Assembly: GCF_003261235.1 (NCBI RefSeq) | Contig: NZ_CP030085.1 | Coordinates: 62,001-126,000, forward strand | Length of the DNA stretch: 64,000 nucleotides | Direction: 5' to 3' | Source of the DNA: Polynucleobacter paneuropaeus | GTDB taxonomy: Bacteria; Pseudomonadota; Gammaproteobacteria; Burkholderiales; Burkholderiaceae | In this document: positions 35,853-43,961 of the stretch, piece by piece | How the letters are laid out: each line of letters opens with the position of its first letter | Numbering within the stretch: position 1 is the first letter of the stretch | Notes under the pieces: generated by a model | Told to the model about the DNA's origin: nothing | Database searches by the model: none | Seen by the model: the letters and a program-made list of their open reading frames with translations, nothing else | Made by a program: the position numbers and the translations under genes

Positions 35853-37175
35853 ATGAGTGCAGCAATTCCAATTCAGCGTCTGAGTAGTCAAGATGCGAAT
35901 TTCAAACCAAAATTACTCGCCAGCCTATCTTTACCGATGGCTGATGATGCAGCGATCGATATAGCGGTAGTCAATATTCTGAAACAGGTGCAGTCTGAGG
36001 GCGATATCGCCATCCTGAACTTTACAAAGCAGTTTGATCGCTTAAATGTTAATAGCGTGGCTCAGCTAGAGATTTCAAAAAAAGATCTTGAACAAGCTTA
36101 TCTTCAATTAAGTCCAGAGCAAAAAAGTGCCTTAGATATTGCTGCACAAAGAGTTCGGGCTTATCACGAGCAACAAAGAAAAGAAGCAGGTTGCCATTCT
36201 TGGGAATATACCGAGAAAGACGGGACACGATTAGGACAAAAAGTTACGCCGCTTGATCGGGTTGGTATTTATGTCCCTGGTGGTAAAGCTGCCTACCCTT
36301 CCTCAGTGTTGATGAATGCCATACCTGCCAAGGTTGCTGGGGTTCAAGAGGTCATCATGGTGGTGCCCACTCCCGATGGTGCACGCAATTCTTTAGTATT
36401 GGCTGCCGCATGGATTGCAGGAGTTGATCGGGTCTTTACGATTGGTGGAGCGCAAGCAGTTGCGGCTTTGGCTTATGGCACTAAAACGATTCCTTCGGTC
36501 GATAAGATTGTTGGTCCTGGTAATGCGTATGTGGCCGCTGCTAAGCGCAGAGTATTTGGTACCGTAGGCATCGATATGATTGCTGGCCCATCTGAAATTC
36601 TGATTCTGTGTGATGGCACGATTGATCCTGATTGGATTGCGATGGATTTATTCTCACAAGCCGAGCATGATGAATTGGCTCAATCGATTTTGCTGTGTCC
36701 TGATGCAACTTTTATCGAAAAAGTACAAGCTAGCATTAATAAGCTTTTGCCTGAGATGCCCAGAAAGCAAGTCATCGAGACTTCATTGAAGAACCGCGCT
36801 TTACTCATCCAAGTAAAAGATATGAATGAGGCTTGTGATATAGCCAATGCTATTGCAGCTGAGCACTTAGAGATTTGTGCGGCTAATCCTCGCCAGTGGG
36901 CTGAGAAAATTCGTCATGCGGGCGCAATTTTTATGGGTAACTACACCAGTGAATCTCTTGGTGATTATTGCGCTGGACCCAATCACGTATTACCAACCGC
37001 TCGTACGGCTCGCTTTTCTTCTCCCTTGGGCGTTTACGATTTCATCAAACGTTCAAGCATGATTGAGGTGAGCGAAGCAGGCGCCCAGACCTTGGGGCAA
37101 GTAGCCAGCACCCTGGCTCATGGTGAGGGTCTGCAGGCACATGCACGTGCAGCAGAGATGCGTCTCAAGAAGTAG
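35853..37175 (+). CDS. hisD: Histidinol dehydrogenase
   Basis: The 440-aa zinc enzyme makes histidine from histidinol in two NAD-dependent steps. The motifs DRVGIYVPGGKAAYPSSVLMNA, IAGPSEILILCD and FSQAEHDE are typical, and catalytic Glu/His lie in AAEHLEICA. It begins 3 bases after hisG and ends 5 bases before the convergent hisC. Confidence 0.97.
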   Translation: MSAAIPIQRLSSQDANFKPKLLASLSLPMADDAAIDIAVVNILKQVQSEGDIAILNFTKQFDRLNVNSVAQLEISKKDLEQAYLQLSPEQKSALDIAAQRVRAYHEQQRKEAGCHSWEYTEKDGTRLGQKVTPLDRVGIYVPGGKAAYPSSVLMNAIPAKVAGVQEVIMVVPTPDGARNSLVLAAAWIAGVDRVFTIGGAQAVAALAYGTKTIPSVDKIVGPGNAYVAAAKRRVFGTVGIDMIAGPSEILILCDGTIDPDWIAMDLFSQAEHDELAQSILLCPDATFIEKVQASINKLLPEMPRKQVIETSLKNRALLIQVKDMNEACDIANAIAAEHLEICAANPRQWAEKIRHAGAIFMGNYTSESLGDYCAGPNHVLPTARTARFSSPLGVYDFIKRSSMIEVSEAGAQTLGQVASTLAHGEGLQAHARAAEMRLKK

Positions 37176-37180
37176 TAAAA

Positions 37181-38248
37181 CTAATTCAGGATTTCTTGAA
37201 GTACTTTGAGCAGTTTTTGGGACTGCTCATCTGTCCCAATCGTGATCCGCAGGAACTCAGTGATACGGGGGTTTTTAAAGTGGCGCACGATAATGCCGCG
37301 CTCACGAAGCTCTTGATAAAGTTTCTCACCAGCGCTCTTGGGGTGACGTGTCAGAATGAAGTTCGCGCTTGAAGGCAAGGTCTCAAAACCCAAATCGCTG
37401 AGTGCTTTGATTAATTGCTCGCGTGTCTGCATGACTTTGGCACAGGTACGCTCAAGATAGGCTTGATCTTCAATCGCTGCAAGTGCTCCAGCCTGAGCAA
37501 GTTGACCCAATGGATAGGAGTTAAAACTATTTTTGACTCTTTCAAGACCCGCAATTAAATCAGGGTGACCTACTGCAAAGCCGACGCGAAGACCAGCTAA
37601 GGCGCGTGATTTGGAGAGGGTGTGTACTACGAGTAAATTTTCTGGACAAATGGGTCCGCGCAGAAGCGGAATAGAAGACTCAGTTCCGTAATCTACATAG
37701 GCTTCATCAATCACTAAAACAGAATCACGATTTTTGCCAAGAAGCGTTTCAATCTCTATGCGGGGAATAGATCTACCAGTTGGGGCATTGGGATTGGGGA
37801 AGATAATTCCACCATTGGGAATTTGATAGCTCGCAGTGTTGATCTCAAATTGAGGGCCCAATGGAATAGTTTGATATTCAATTCCATACAGCTTGCAATA
37901 GACGGGATAGAAGCTGTAAGTGATGTCTGGAAAAAGAATGGGTGCTTTTTGCTTGAAGAGCGCTAAAAAAATATGTGCCAGAACTTCATCCGACCCATTG
38001 CCCACGAATACTTGATTTGTATTTAAGCCATGCAGTTTGGCAATTGCAGCCTTGAGAAGATTGCTCTCGGGATCGGGGTACAGTCGGAGGTCTTCAGTGG
38101 TTTGGTTTTGAATGGCTGCCAGTGCCTTAGGCGAGGGGCCATAAGGACTCTCGTTCGTATTGAGCTTAACCAAGCGCTGCATTTGTAGCTGCTCACCCGG
38201 AACATAGGGTGTGAGGGTTTCAACAACAGGGCTCCAAAAACGGCTCAT
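37181..38248 (-). CDS. hisC: Histidinol-phosphate aminotransferase (inverted in the his operon)
   Basis: A 355-aa fold-type I aminotransferase making histidinol phosphate. The PLP lysine is in VHTLSKSRALAGLRVGFAVG; the N-terminal substrate part LNTNESPYGPSP and the NPNAPTGRSIP motif are present. In Burkholderiales hisC normally lies in the same direction between hisD and hisB. Here it is in that exact place but on the other strand. It therefore needs its own promoter in the 127-base gap before hisB. Confidence 0.95.
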   Translation of the reverse strand: MSRFWSPVVETLTPYVPGEQLQMQRLVKLNTNESPYGPSPKALAAIQNQTTEDLRLYPDPESNLLKAAIAKLHGLNTNQVFVGNGSDEVLAHIFLALFKQKAPILFPDITYSFYPVYCKLYGIEYQTIPLGPQFEINTASYQIPNGGIIFPNPNAPTGRSIPRIEIETLLGKNRDSVLVIDEAYVDYGTESSIPLLRGPICPENLLVVHTLSKSRALAGLRVGFAVGHPDLIAGLERVKNSFNSYPLGQLAQAGALAAIEDQAYLERTCAKVMQTREQLIKALSDLGFETLPSSANFILTRHPKSAGEKLYQELRERGIIVRHFKNPRITEFLRITIGTDEQSQKLLKVLQEILN

Positions 38249-38329
38249 GGGGTACTCAAGTCAATCGTTAAAAGTTAAATTCTGGGTCAAACCCGTTAAT
38301 CGCGCTATTTCTATATCGAATAGGAATGA

Positions 38330-38335
38330 TATTAT
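38330..38335 (+). promoter_or_regulatory. Candidate -10 box for hisB and downstream his genes
   Basis: TATTAT at 38330-38335 is one base off the sigma-70 -10 consensus and lies 40 bases before the hisB ATG. No good -35 sits 17 bases upstream. The 127-base gap 38249-38375 should hold divergent promoters because hisC points the other way; this box is the best candidate seen. Confidence 0.25.
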
Positions 38336-38375
38336 GGGGCTTCATTCAACACTTCGCCTCACGGCGCTTTGAAGT

Positions 38376-38963
38376 ATGCGGCAAGCTGACGTTACCCGAA
38401 ACACTTCGGAAACCAAAATCGAGATCTCCATTAATTTGGATGGAACCGGCAAGGCTGAATTAGCCTCGGGCGTCCCCTTTTTGGACCATATGCTTGACCA
38501 GATTGCACGTCACGGAATGATTGACCTCAAAGTGATCGCTAAGGGTGATACCCATATTGATGATCACCATACTGTCGAAGATGTTGGCATCACCTTGGGC
38601 CAAGCTTTTGCCAAAGCGGTTGGTGATAAAACCGGCATCACCCGTTATGGCCACTCTTATGTTCCCTTGGATGAAACTTTATCTAGAGTCGTCATTGATT
38701 TTTCTGGACGCCCTGGCTTAGAATTTAACGTACCCTTTACTCGTGCGCGAGTAGGTGATTTTGATGTCGATCTGAGCATTGAGTTTTTCCGTGGCTTTGT
38801 CAATCATGCCGGAGTAACTTTGCACATCGATAACATTCGGGGCATTAATGCTCACCACCAAATTGAAACGGTCTTTAAGGCCTTTGGCCGTGCTTTAAGA
38901 ATGGCCTTAGCCATTGATCCCCGCGCTTCCGGGGCCGTTCCCTCAACCAAAGGCAGCCTCTAA
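38376..38963 (+). CDS. hisB: Imidazoleglycerol-phosphate dehydratase
   Basis: The 195-aa protein is the dehydratase alone, without the phosphatase half fused in E. coli. Manganese-binding histidine motifs are visible: DHMLDQIARHG, DDHHTVEDVGI and NAHHQIETVFKA. It restarts the forward his genes after the inverted hisC. Confidence 0.96.
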   Translation: MRQADVTRNTSETKIEISINLDGTGKAELASGVPFLDHMLDQIARHGMIDLKVIAKGDTHIDDHHTVEDVGITLGQAFAKAVGDKTGITRYGHSYVPLDETLSRVVIDFSGRPGLEFNVPFTRARVGDFDVDLSIEFFRGFVNHAGVTLHIDNIRGINAHHQIETVFKAFGRALRMALAIDPRASGAVPSTKGSL

Positions 38964-39011
38964 TCCAGGGCACTTGCTGGGTCGAAGACTAAACAGAAAA
39001 TAGGTTAAAAG

Positions 39012-39668
39012 TTGGCGCAAATCATTGCGATCGTTGATTACGGAATGGGCAATCTCCGTTCCGTGTATCAAGCCTTTCATCATGTTGCGCCGGACGCCAA
39101 GATTTTGCTGACCCAGCGGCCTGAAGAAATCGCGCAAGCCCACAGGGTGGTTCTACCTGGTCAGGGTGCGATGCCCGACTGCATGAAACAGTTAAAAGAC
39201 TCCGGCTTGTTAGAAGCAGTATTAGACGCCGCCAAAAATAAGCCTTTGTTGGGTGTCTGCGTTGGTGAGCAAATGCTCTTTGATCAAAGCGCTGAGACTC
39301 GCCCTGGTTCTTCTCTCACCCCTTGCTTGGGCCTGATTCCTGGAGAAGTCCGTCGTTTTGAATTACAAGGCCAAAAACAAGCAGATGGTTCAGATTTCAA
39401 GGTTCCCCACATGGGCTGGAATCAAGTGCGCCAAGATATTGCTCACCCACTTTGGGCGGACATTCCAGATCTGACCAGCTTCTACTTTGTCCACAGCTAC
39501 TATGTCGTGCCAAAAGAGGTGAAAAATATAGCCGGTTCAACCGAGTACGGGAATTGGTTTACTTCTGCGGTAACGCGAGATAATATTTTTGCTACGCAGT
39601 TTCATCCAGAAAAGAGTGCAGAATATGGACTGCGACTGTATAAAAACTTTGTTTCCTGGCAACCTTAA
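39012..39668 (+). CDS. hisH: Imidazole glycerol phosphate synthase, glutaminase subunit
   Basis: HisH frees ammonia from glutamine for HisF. The 218-aa protein is a class-I amidotransferase with nucleophile Cys83 in GVCVGEQM and the His/Glu pair in QFHPEKS. It starts at a TTG at 39012: the family begins right at IAIVDYGMGN, no ATG is available there, and the next ATG is inside the core. Confidence 0.95.
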   Translation: MAQIIAIVDYGMGNLRSVYQAFHHVAPDAKILLTQRPEEIAQAHRVVLPGQGAMPDCMKQLKDSGLLEAVLDAAKNKPLLGVCVGEQMLFDQSAETRPGSSLTPCLGLIPGEVRRFELQGQKQADGSDFKVPHMGWNQVRQDIAHPLWADIPDLTSFYFVHSYYVVPKEVKNIAGSTEYGNWFTSAVTRDNIFATQFHPEKSAEYGLRLYKNFVSWQP

Positions 39669-39676
39669 ATTTTGAC

Positions 39677-40438
39677 ATGCTGCTGATTCCTGCAATTGAC
39701 TTAAAAGATGGCCACTGCGTCCGCTTGGAGCAGGGCGATATGGATAAGGCTACGGTATTTTCGGAAGATCCCGCTGCGATGGCAAAACATTGGATTTCTA
39801 AAGGGGCACGCCGTCTGCACTTGGTTGATCTCAATGGCGCCTTTGCTGGTAAGTTAAAAAATGAATCCGCAATTAAAGCGATTATCAAAGCAGTGGGTGA
39901 TGAGATCCCCGTTCAGTTGGGTGGCGGTATTCGAGATCTAGAAACAATCGAGCGTTTGCTCGATGATGGAATTAGTACCGTCATTATTGGTACAGCCGCG
40001 GTGAAAAATCCAGGCTTCTTGCAAGATGCTTGCACTGCATTCCCTGGCCACATCATGGTCGGATTGGATGCGCGTGATGGCAAGGTGGCTACTGATGGTT
40101 GGAGCAAGATCACTGGTCATGAAGTGATTGATCTGGGTAAAAAATTCGAGGACTATGGCGCTGAAGCAATCATCTACACAGACATTGGTCGAGATGGCAT
40201 GCTCAAGGGTGTGAACTTAGAAGCAACAGTCAAGCTAGCTCAAGCAGTGCGTATCCCGGTGATAGCAAGTGGCGGACTCTCTAACAACAAAGACATTGAA
40301 GCACTCTGCGCAGCAGAAGAAGAGGGCGTAATGGGTGTGATTGCGGGCCGCTCGATTTATGCTGGTGATCTTGATCTCACCGCTGCGCAAAAATACGCTG
40401 ATGAGATGACACTTAAATACGCTAAGAAAATTAGTTAA
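39677..40438 (+). CDS. hisA: ProFAR isomerase (HisA)
   Basis: A 253-aa TIM barrel starting MLLIPAIDLKDGHCVRL, with the half-barrel repeats that end in phosphate-binding loops (QLGGGIRD and IASGGLSN) and catalytic Asp residues in PAIDL and YTDIGRDGM. It isomerises ProFAR to PRFAR in histidine synthesis. It lies 8 bases after hisH. Confidence 0.97.
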   Translation: MLLIPAIDLKDGHCVRLEQGDMDKATVFSEDPAAMAKHWISKGARRLHLVDLNGAFAGKLKNESAIKAIIKAVGDEIPVQLGGGIRDLETIERLLDDGISTVIIGTAAVKNPGFLQDACTAFPGHIMVGLDARDGKVATDGWSKITGHEVIDLGKKFEDYGAEAIIYTDIGRDGMLKGVNLEATVKLAQAVRIPVIASGGLSNNKDIEALCAAEEEGVMGVIAGRSIYAGDLDLTAAQKYADEMTLKYAKKIS

Positions 40439-40443
40439 TAACA

Positions 40444-41202
40444 GTGCTCACCAAAAGAATTATTCCTTGCCTAGACGTGACAGCCGGTCGCGTCGTTAAA
40501 GGCGTTAATTTTGTTGGCCTGCGCGATGCTGGAGATCCTGTTGAGATTGCGCGTCGTTATGACATCCAGGGCGCAGATGAGCTCACTTTCTTAGACATCA
40601 CTGCGACATCCGATGGTCGCGATCTGATTTTGCACATCATTGAAGATGTTGCCTCACAAGTATTTATTCCGCTGACGGTGGGCGGCGGAGTACGTCAAGT
40701 ATCAGATGTACGTCGTTTACTCAATGCCGGCGCCGATAAAGTCAGTATGAATTCTTCCGCAGTAGCCAATCCTGATTTAGTTTCTGACGCATCCGCCCAC
40801 TATGGCTCTCAATGCATTGTGGTCGCGATCGATGCCAAACAAACTCCAAGCGGTACTTGGGAAGTATTTACCCATGGTGGTAGAACGGCAACGGGGATTG
40901 ATGTTGTGGCTTGGGCTAAAGAAGTGACCGAGCGTGGCGCTGGAGAAATTCTTTTAACCAGTATGAATCGCGATGGCAGCAAAGATGGTTTTGATTTGGA
41001 GCTCACTGCCGCTGTTAGTAAAGCAGTGAGCGTGCCTGTAATTGCTTCTGGCGGCGTTGGCAATCTTCAGCATTTAGTGGACGGCATTACCAAAGGGCAT
41101 GCCGACGCCGTGCTAGCAGCAAGTATTTTTCATTACGGGGAATTTACGGTTGGGCAAGCAAAAGAATATATGGCGGCTCAAGGAATCCCGGTGCGCATTT
41201 AG
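40444..41202 (+). CDS. hisF: Imidazole glycerol phosphate synthase, cyclase subunit
   Basis: The 252-aa TIM barrel starts at a GTG (40444) and reads MLTKRIIPCLDVTAGRVVKG; catalytic Asp residues are in CLDV and TSMNRDGSKDG, phosphate loops are GGGVR and ASGGVG. It uses ammonia from HisH to make imidazole glycerol phosphate and AICAR. It begins 5 bases after hisA. Confidence 0.97.
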   Translation: MLTKRIIPCLDVTAGRVVKGVNFVGLRDAGDPVEIARRYDIQGADELTFLDITATSDGRDLILHIIEDVASQVFIPLTVGGGVRQVSDVRRLLNAGADKVSMNSSAVANPDLVSDASAHYGSQCIVVAIDAKQTPSGTWEVFTHGGRTATGIDVVAWAKEVTERGAGEILLTSMNRDGSKDGFDLELTAAVSKAVSVPVIASGGVGNLQHLVDGITKGHADAVLAASIFHYGEFTVGQAKEYMAAQGIPVRI

Positions 41203-41217
41203 CAGTAAAGTAAGGCC

Positions 41218-41619
41218 ATGAGCACATTTACCCCAAATCAATCTTTGCAAGCGGATGGCTGGCTGGATGCTATTTCCTGGAATGAGCAAAGCCTAGTGCC
41301 AGTCATTGCCCAAGAAGTGGGCAGTAAAGATGTCTTAATGATGGCCTGGATGAATCGGGATGCTTTGCTAGAGACTTTGCGCTTAGGCGAAGCTATCTAT
41401 TGGAGTCGCTCTAGACAGAAGCTGTGGCACAAAGGAGAAGAGTCTGGCCATACCCAAAAAGTGAGAGAAATTCGCTTGGATTGTGATGGCGATACGATTT
41501 TGCTTTTAGTGGAGCAAAAAGACGGCATTGCTTGCCATAGAGGTGAGCATAGCTGTTTCTTCCTCAATTGGGATAGTGCTAAATCGGCCTGGGTGGATGA
41601 GTCTAAAGCCGCTAAGTAA
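41218..41619 (+). CDS. hisI: Phosphoribosyl-AMP cyclohydrolase
   Basis: The 133-aa zinc enzyme shows VLMMAWMNRDALLETL, YWSRSRQKLWHKGEESGHTQ and the metal-ligand region DCDGDTILL plus CHRGEHSCFF. It is the separate form, not fused to hisE. It opens the purine ring of PR-AMP. Confidence 0.96.
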   Translation: MSTFTPNQSLQADGWLDAISWNEQSLVPVIAQEVGSKDVLMMAWMNRDALLETLRLGEAIYWSRSRQKLWHKGEESGHTQKVREIRLDCDGDTILLLVEQKDGIACHRGEHSCFFLNWDSAKSAWVDESKAAK

Positions 41620-41652
41620 GCCCTGGCCCTGTAAAAGACATAAAATTAAGGC

Positions 41653-42054
41653 ATGAATAATTCAGCAAAATCAGGATCAGGTTTGGATTCGGCTTTAGCC
41701 TATCTGGCTGATGTTGTGGATCAGCGCCGTGAGGCATTTAAGGCCGGTCAGATCGATCCCAAGACTTCCTATACTGCTTTGCTCTTCTCGAAGGGCGATG
41801 ATGGGATTTTGAAAAAAATTGGTGAAGAGGCAACTGAAGCAGTGATGGCTGCTAAAGACTCTCGTCAATCACAGCTGGCAGCAGAGCAACAAAAACGCTT
41901 AGTTGGTGAAATGGCCGATCTTTGGTTTCATTGCCTGATTGCACTATCTCAATTTGGTTTGCGTCCCGAAGATGTCATTGCTGAGCTCGATCGCCGCTTG
42001 GGAACTTCTGGCATTGAAGAGAAGGCTGCCAGAAAAGCGACTGGCCAAGAGTAA
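41653..42054 (+). CDS. hisE: Phosphoribosyl-ATP pyrophosphatase
   Basis: The 133-aa MazG-like protein has KKIGEEATEAVMAAK and LVGEMADLWFHCLIAL, the acidic metal-binding helices of HisE. It turns PR-ATP into PR-AMP, second step of the pathway, and is the last his gene; a HIT protein follows 5 bases later. Confidence 0.95.
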   Translation: MNNSAKSGSGLDSALAYLADVVDQRREAFKAGQIDPKTSYTALLFSKGDDGILKKIGEEATEAVMAAKDSRQSQLAAEQQKRLVGEMADLWFHCLIALSQFGLRPEDVIAELDRRLGTSGIEEKAARKATGQE

Positions 42055-42059
42055 AGCTG

Positions 42060-42416
42060 ATGAGTCACGATCCCAATTGCCTATTTTGTAAGATCGCCCA
42101 AGGTTTGATTCCTTCACAAAAGGTGTATGAAGATGAAGAAATCTTTGCTTTTAAGGACATTAATCCTGGGGCGCCAATTCATTTTTTAATCATTCCTAAA
42201 AAACATATGCCAATGTTAGAGTCGGCTCAGGCTGAAGATGCCCCTTTGCTCGGTAGAATGATGGAATTAGCACCTCGTCTTGCAAAAGAGCAGGGCTGTC
42301 GTCCCGGAAAAGATGGCGGCTTTAGAGTGATGGTCAATAATGGCGCAGATGGTGGGCAAGAGGTCTATCACCTGCATTTACATGTTTTGGGCGGTCCACG
42401 CCCCTGGAAAAAATAA
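42060..42416 (+). CDS. HIT-family nucleotide hydrolase (HinT-like)
   Basis: The 118-aa protein starts with CLFCKIAQGLIPSQKVYED and ends with the histidine triad motif YHLHLHVLGG. HinT proteins hydrolyse purine nucleoside phosphoramidates such as AMP-lysine. Its place between hisE and tatA is a known Burkholderiales arrangement, without an obvious functional link. Confidence 0.93.
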   Translation: MSHDPNCLFCKIAQGLIPSQKVYEDEEIFAFKDINPGAPIHFLIIPKKHMPMLESAQAEDAPLLGRMMELAPRLAKEQGCRPGKDGGFRVMVNNGADGGQEVYHLHLHVLGGPRPWKK

Positions 42417-42432
42417 TCCAAGGAGAAAAGTG

Positions 42433-42654
42433 ATGGGTTCATTCAGTATTTGGCATTGGTTAATCGTGTTGGTCATTGTGATGTTAGTCTTTGGTACCAA
42501 AAAATTACGCAATATCGGACAAGATCTTGGGGGCGCAGTAAAGGGCTTTAAAGATGGTATGAATAGCGCCGACGCTACGAAAGAGCAAATCCCCTCAGGC
42601 GGAGCAACTACAGACAAGACTGTAGATGTGCAAGCTAAAGATCTGAATAAGTAA
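42433..42654 (+). CDS. tatA: Sec-independent translocase protein TatA
   Basis: The 73-aa protein begins MGSFSIWHWLIVLVIVMLVFG, one short membrane helix, then the amphipathic helix TKKLRNIGQDLGGAVKGFKDGM. TatA forms the pore part of the twin-arginine system. The ATG at 42433 has AGGAG 7 bases upstream; a longer frame from 42340 runs inside the HIT gene and is not used. Confidence 0.95.
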   Translation: MGSFSIWHWLIVLVIVMLVFGTKKLRNIGQDLGGAVKGFKDGMNSADATKEQIPSGGATTDKTVDVQAKDLNK

Positions 42655-42677
42655 GCATTTAATATCAATGAGCGCTC

Positions 42678-43160
42678 ATGATTGATCTTGGAGTTTCAAA
42701 ACTTGCGCTCATTGCGGTAGTCGCCTTAATTGTGGTGGGCCCTGAGCGCCTCCCAAAAGTGGCCCGCGTTGCTGGCAATTTATTTGGACGTGCACAGCGT
42801 TACATGTCTGAAGTGAAATCTGAAGTCAACCGTCAAATGGAGATGGAAGAGTTCAGAAAAATACGGGAAGAAAGTACTGCAGTACTCAAAGAGGTTGAGA
42901 ACAGTATTCATTCGACCGCTCAAGAAGTCACTACCCATCTGAGTGATCAAGCTGATCTGGGTTTAGCAAGCTCAACGAGTTTTGACTCGATTCCCAATGA
43001 GCAAGATGTCATTCGGAAGACGCAGCGTCAAGGCAGGAATAGTTGGGCAAATAAACGCGCAGCTAGACCTTTATGGTTCAAACGTTCTTCAGGCATTCGG
43101 GCAAGGGTGCAATCGGGCGCCGCCAGAATGAAACGTTTTCATCACAGCGCTAGTAAGTAA
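42678..43160 (+). CDS. tatB: Sec-independent translocase protein TatB
   Basis: The 160-aa protein begins MIDLGVSKLALIAVVALIVVG and then has the TatB hinge PERLPKVARVAGNLFGRAQRY, followed by a long charged helix and a basic tail. TatB forms the receptor complex with TatC for twin-arginine signals. Confidence 0.95.
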   Translation: MIDLGVSKLALIAVVALIVVGPERLPKVARVAGNLFGRAQRYMSEVKSEVNRQMEMEEFRKIREESTAVLKEVENSIHSTAQEVTTHLSDQADLGLASSTSFDSIPNEQDVIRKTQRQGRNSWANKRAARPLWFKRSSGIRARVQSGAARMKRFHHSASK

Positions 43161-43175
43161 TTCTTTTATTTCCCC

Positions 43176-43961
43176 ATGACTGAAAACCACTCTACTGAAG
43201 ATTCAGGATTACAAGAATCCTTTCTCTCCCATTTATTTGAGTTACGCGATCGCATCATTAAGGCCGGCTTGGCAGTGATCGTCGTATTTGCTTGCTTGGT
43301 GTACTGGGCCCCAGATATTTTTCATCTATTTGCACAGCCTCTACTCAATGCGCTGCCTGCTGGTGGAAAAATGATTGTGACTGATGTAACGGGCTCTTTC
43401 TTTGTGCCGATGAAGGTCACTATGTTGGCTGCATTCATGATTGCCTTACCGGTGGTGATGTACCAGCTGTGGGCATTTATTGCGCCTGGTCTTTATATAC
43501 ACGAGCGGAAATTAATTCTGCCTTTGGTCGTGAGTAGTTATACGCTATTCATTGTTGGTATGGCTTTTGCTTACTTCTTAGTATTTCCAACCGTCTTTAA
43601 ATTCATGGCAAGCTATAACGCGCCGCTCGGTGCGGAGATGTCTACTGATATTGATAACTACCTGAGTTTTGCTATGACCAGTTTCTTAGCGTTTGGAATT
43701 ACTTTTGAAGTACCTGTGGTCGTCGTGGTATTGGTGCGCATGGGCATGGTCACCTTGGCAAAGTTAAAAGAGATTCGTCCTTATGTGATTGTGGGCGCTT
43801 TCATTATTGCTGCTGTTGTAACGCCCCCAGATGTGCTGTCCCAGTTATTGCTAGCGATACCGATGATCGTGCTCTATGAGATCGGGCTTTTAGCCGCTCG
43901 CCTATACGTACCTAAAGACAAAGAAGATCAGACCAGCCCTGCATCGGATTCATCGATTTGA
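43176..43961 (+). CDS. tatC: Sec-independent translocase protein TatC
   Basis: The 261-aa core membrane protein starts with a short cytoplasmic segment containing SFLSHLFELRDRIIKA, then six membrane helices, with the conserved YQLWAFIAPGLYIHER loop and FxxFGxxFE-like FLAFGITFEVPV. A clear client in this window is the Rieske protein PetA. Its 3' end overlaps a convergent gene by 34 bases. Confidence 0.97.
   Translation: MTENHSTEDSGLQESFLSHLFELRDRIIKAGLAVIVVFACLVYWAPDIFHLFAQPLLNALPAGGKMIVTDVTGSFFVPMKVTMLAAFMIALPVVMYQLWAFIAPGLYIHERKLILPLVVSSYTLFIVGMAFAYFLVFPTVFKFMASYNAPLGAEMSTDIDNYLSFAMTSFLAFGITFEVPVVVVVLVRMGMVTLAKLKEIRPYVIVGAFIIAAVVTPPDVLSQLLLAIPMIVLYEIGLLAARLYVPKDKEDQTSPASDSSI

Noticed and set aside
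42340..42432. Extended TatA start inside the HIT gene
   Set aside because: The ATG at 42433 has AGGAG upstream and begins exactly at the TatA membrane helix.
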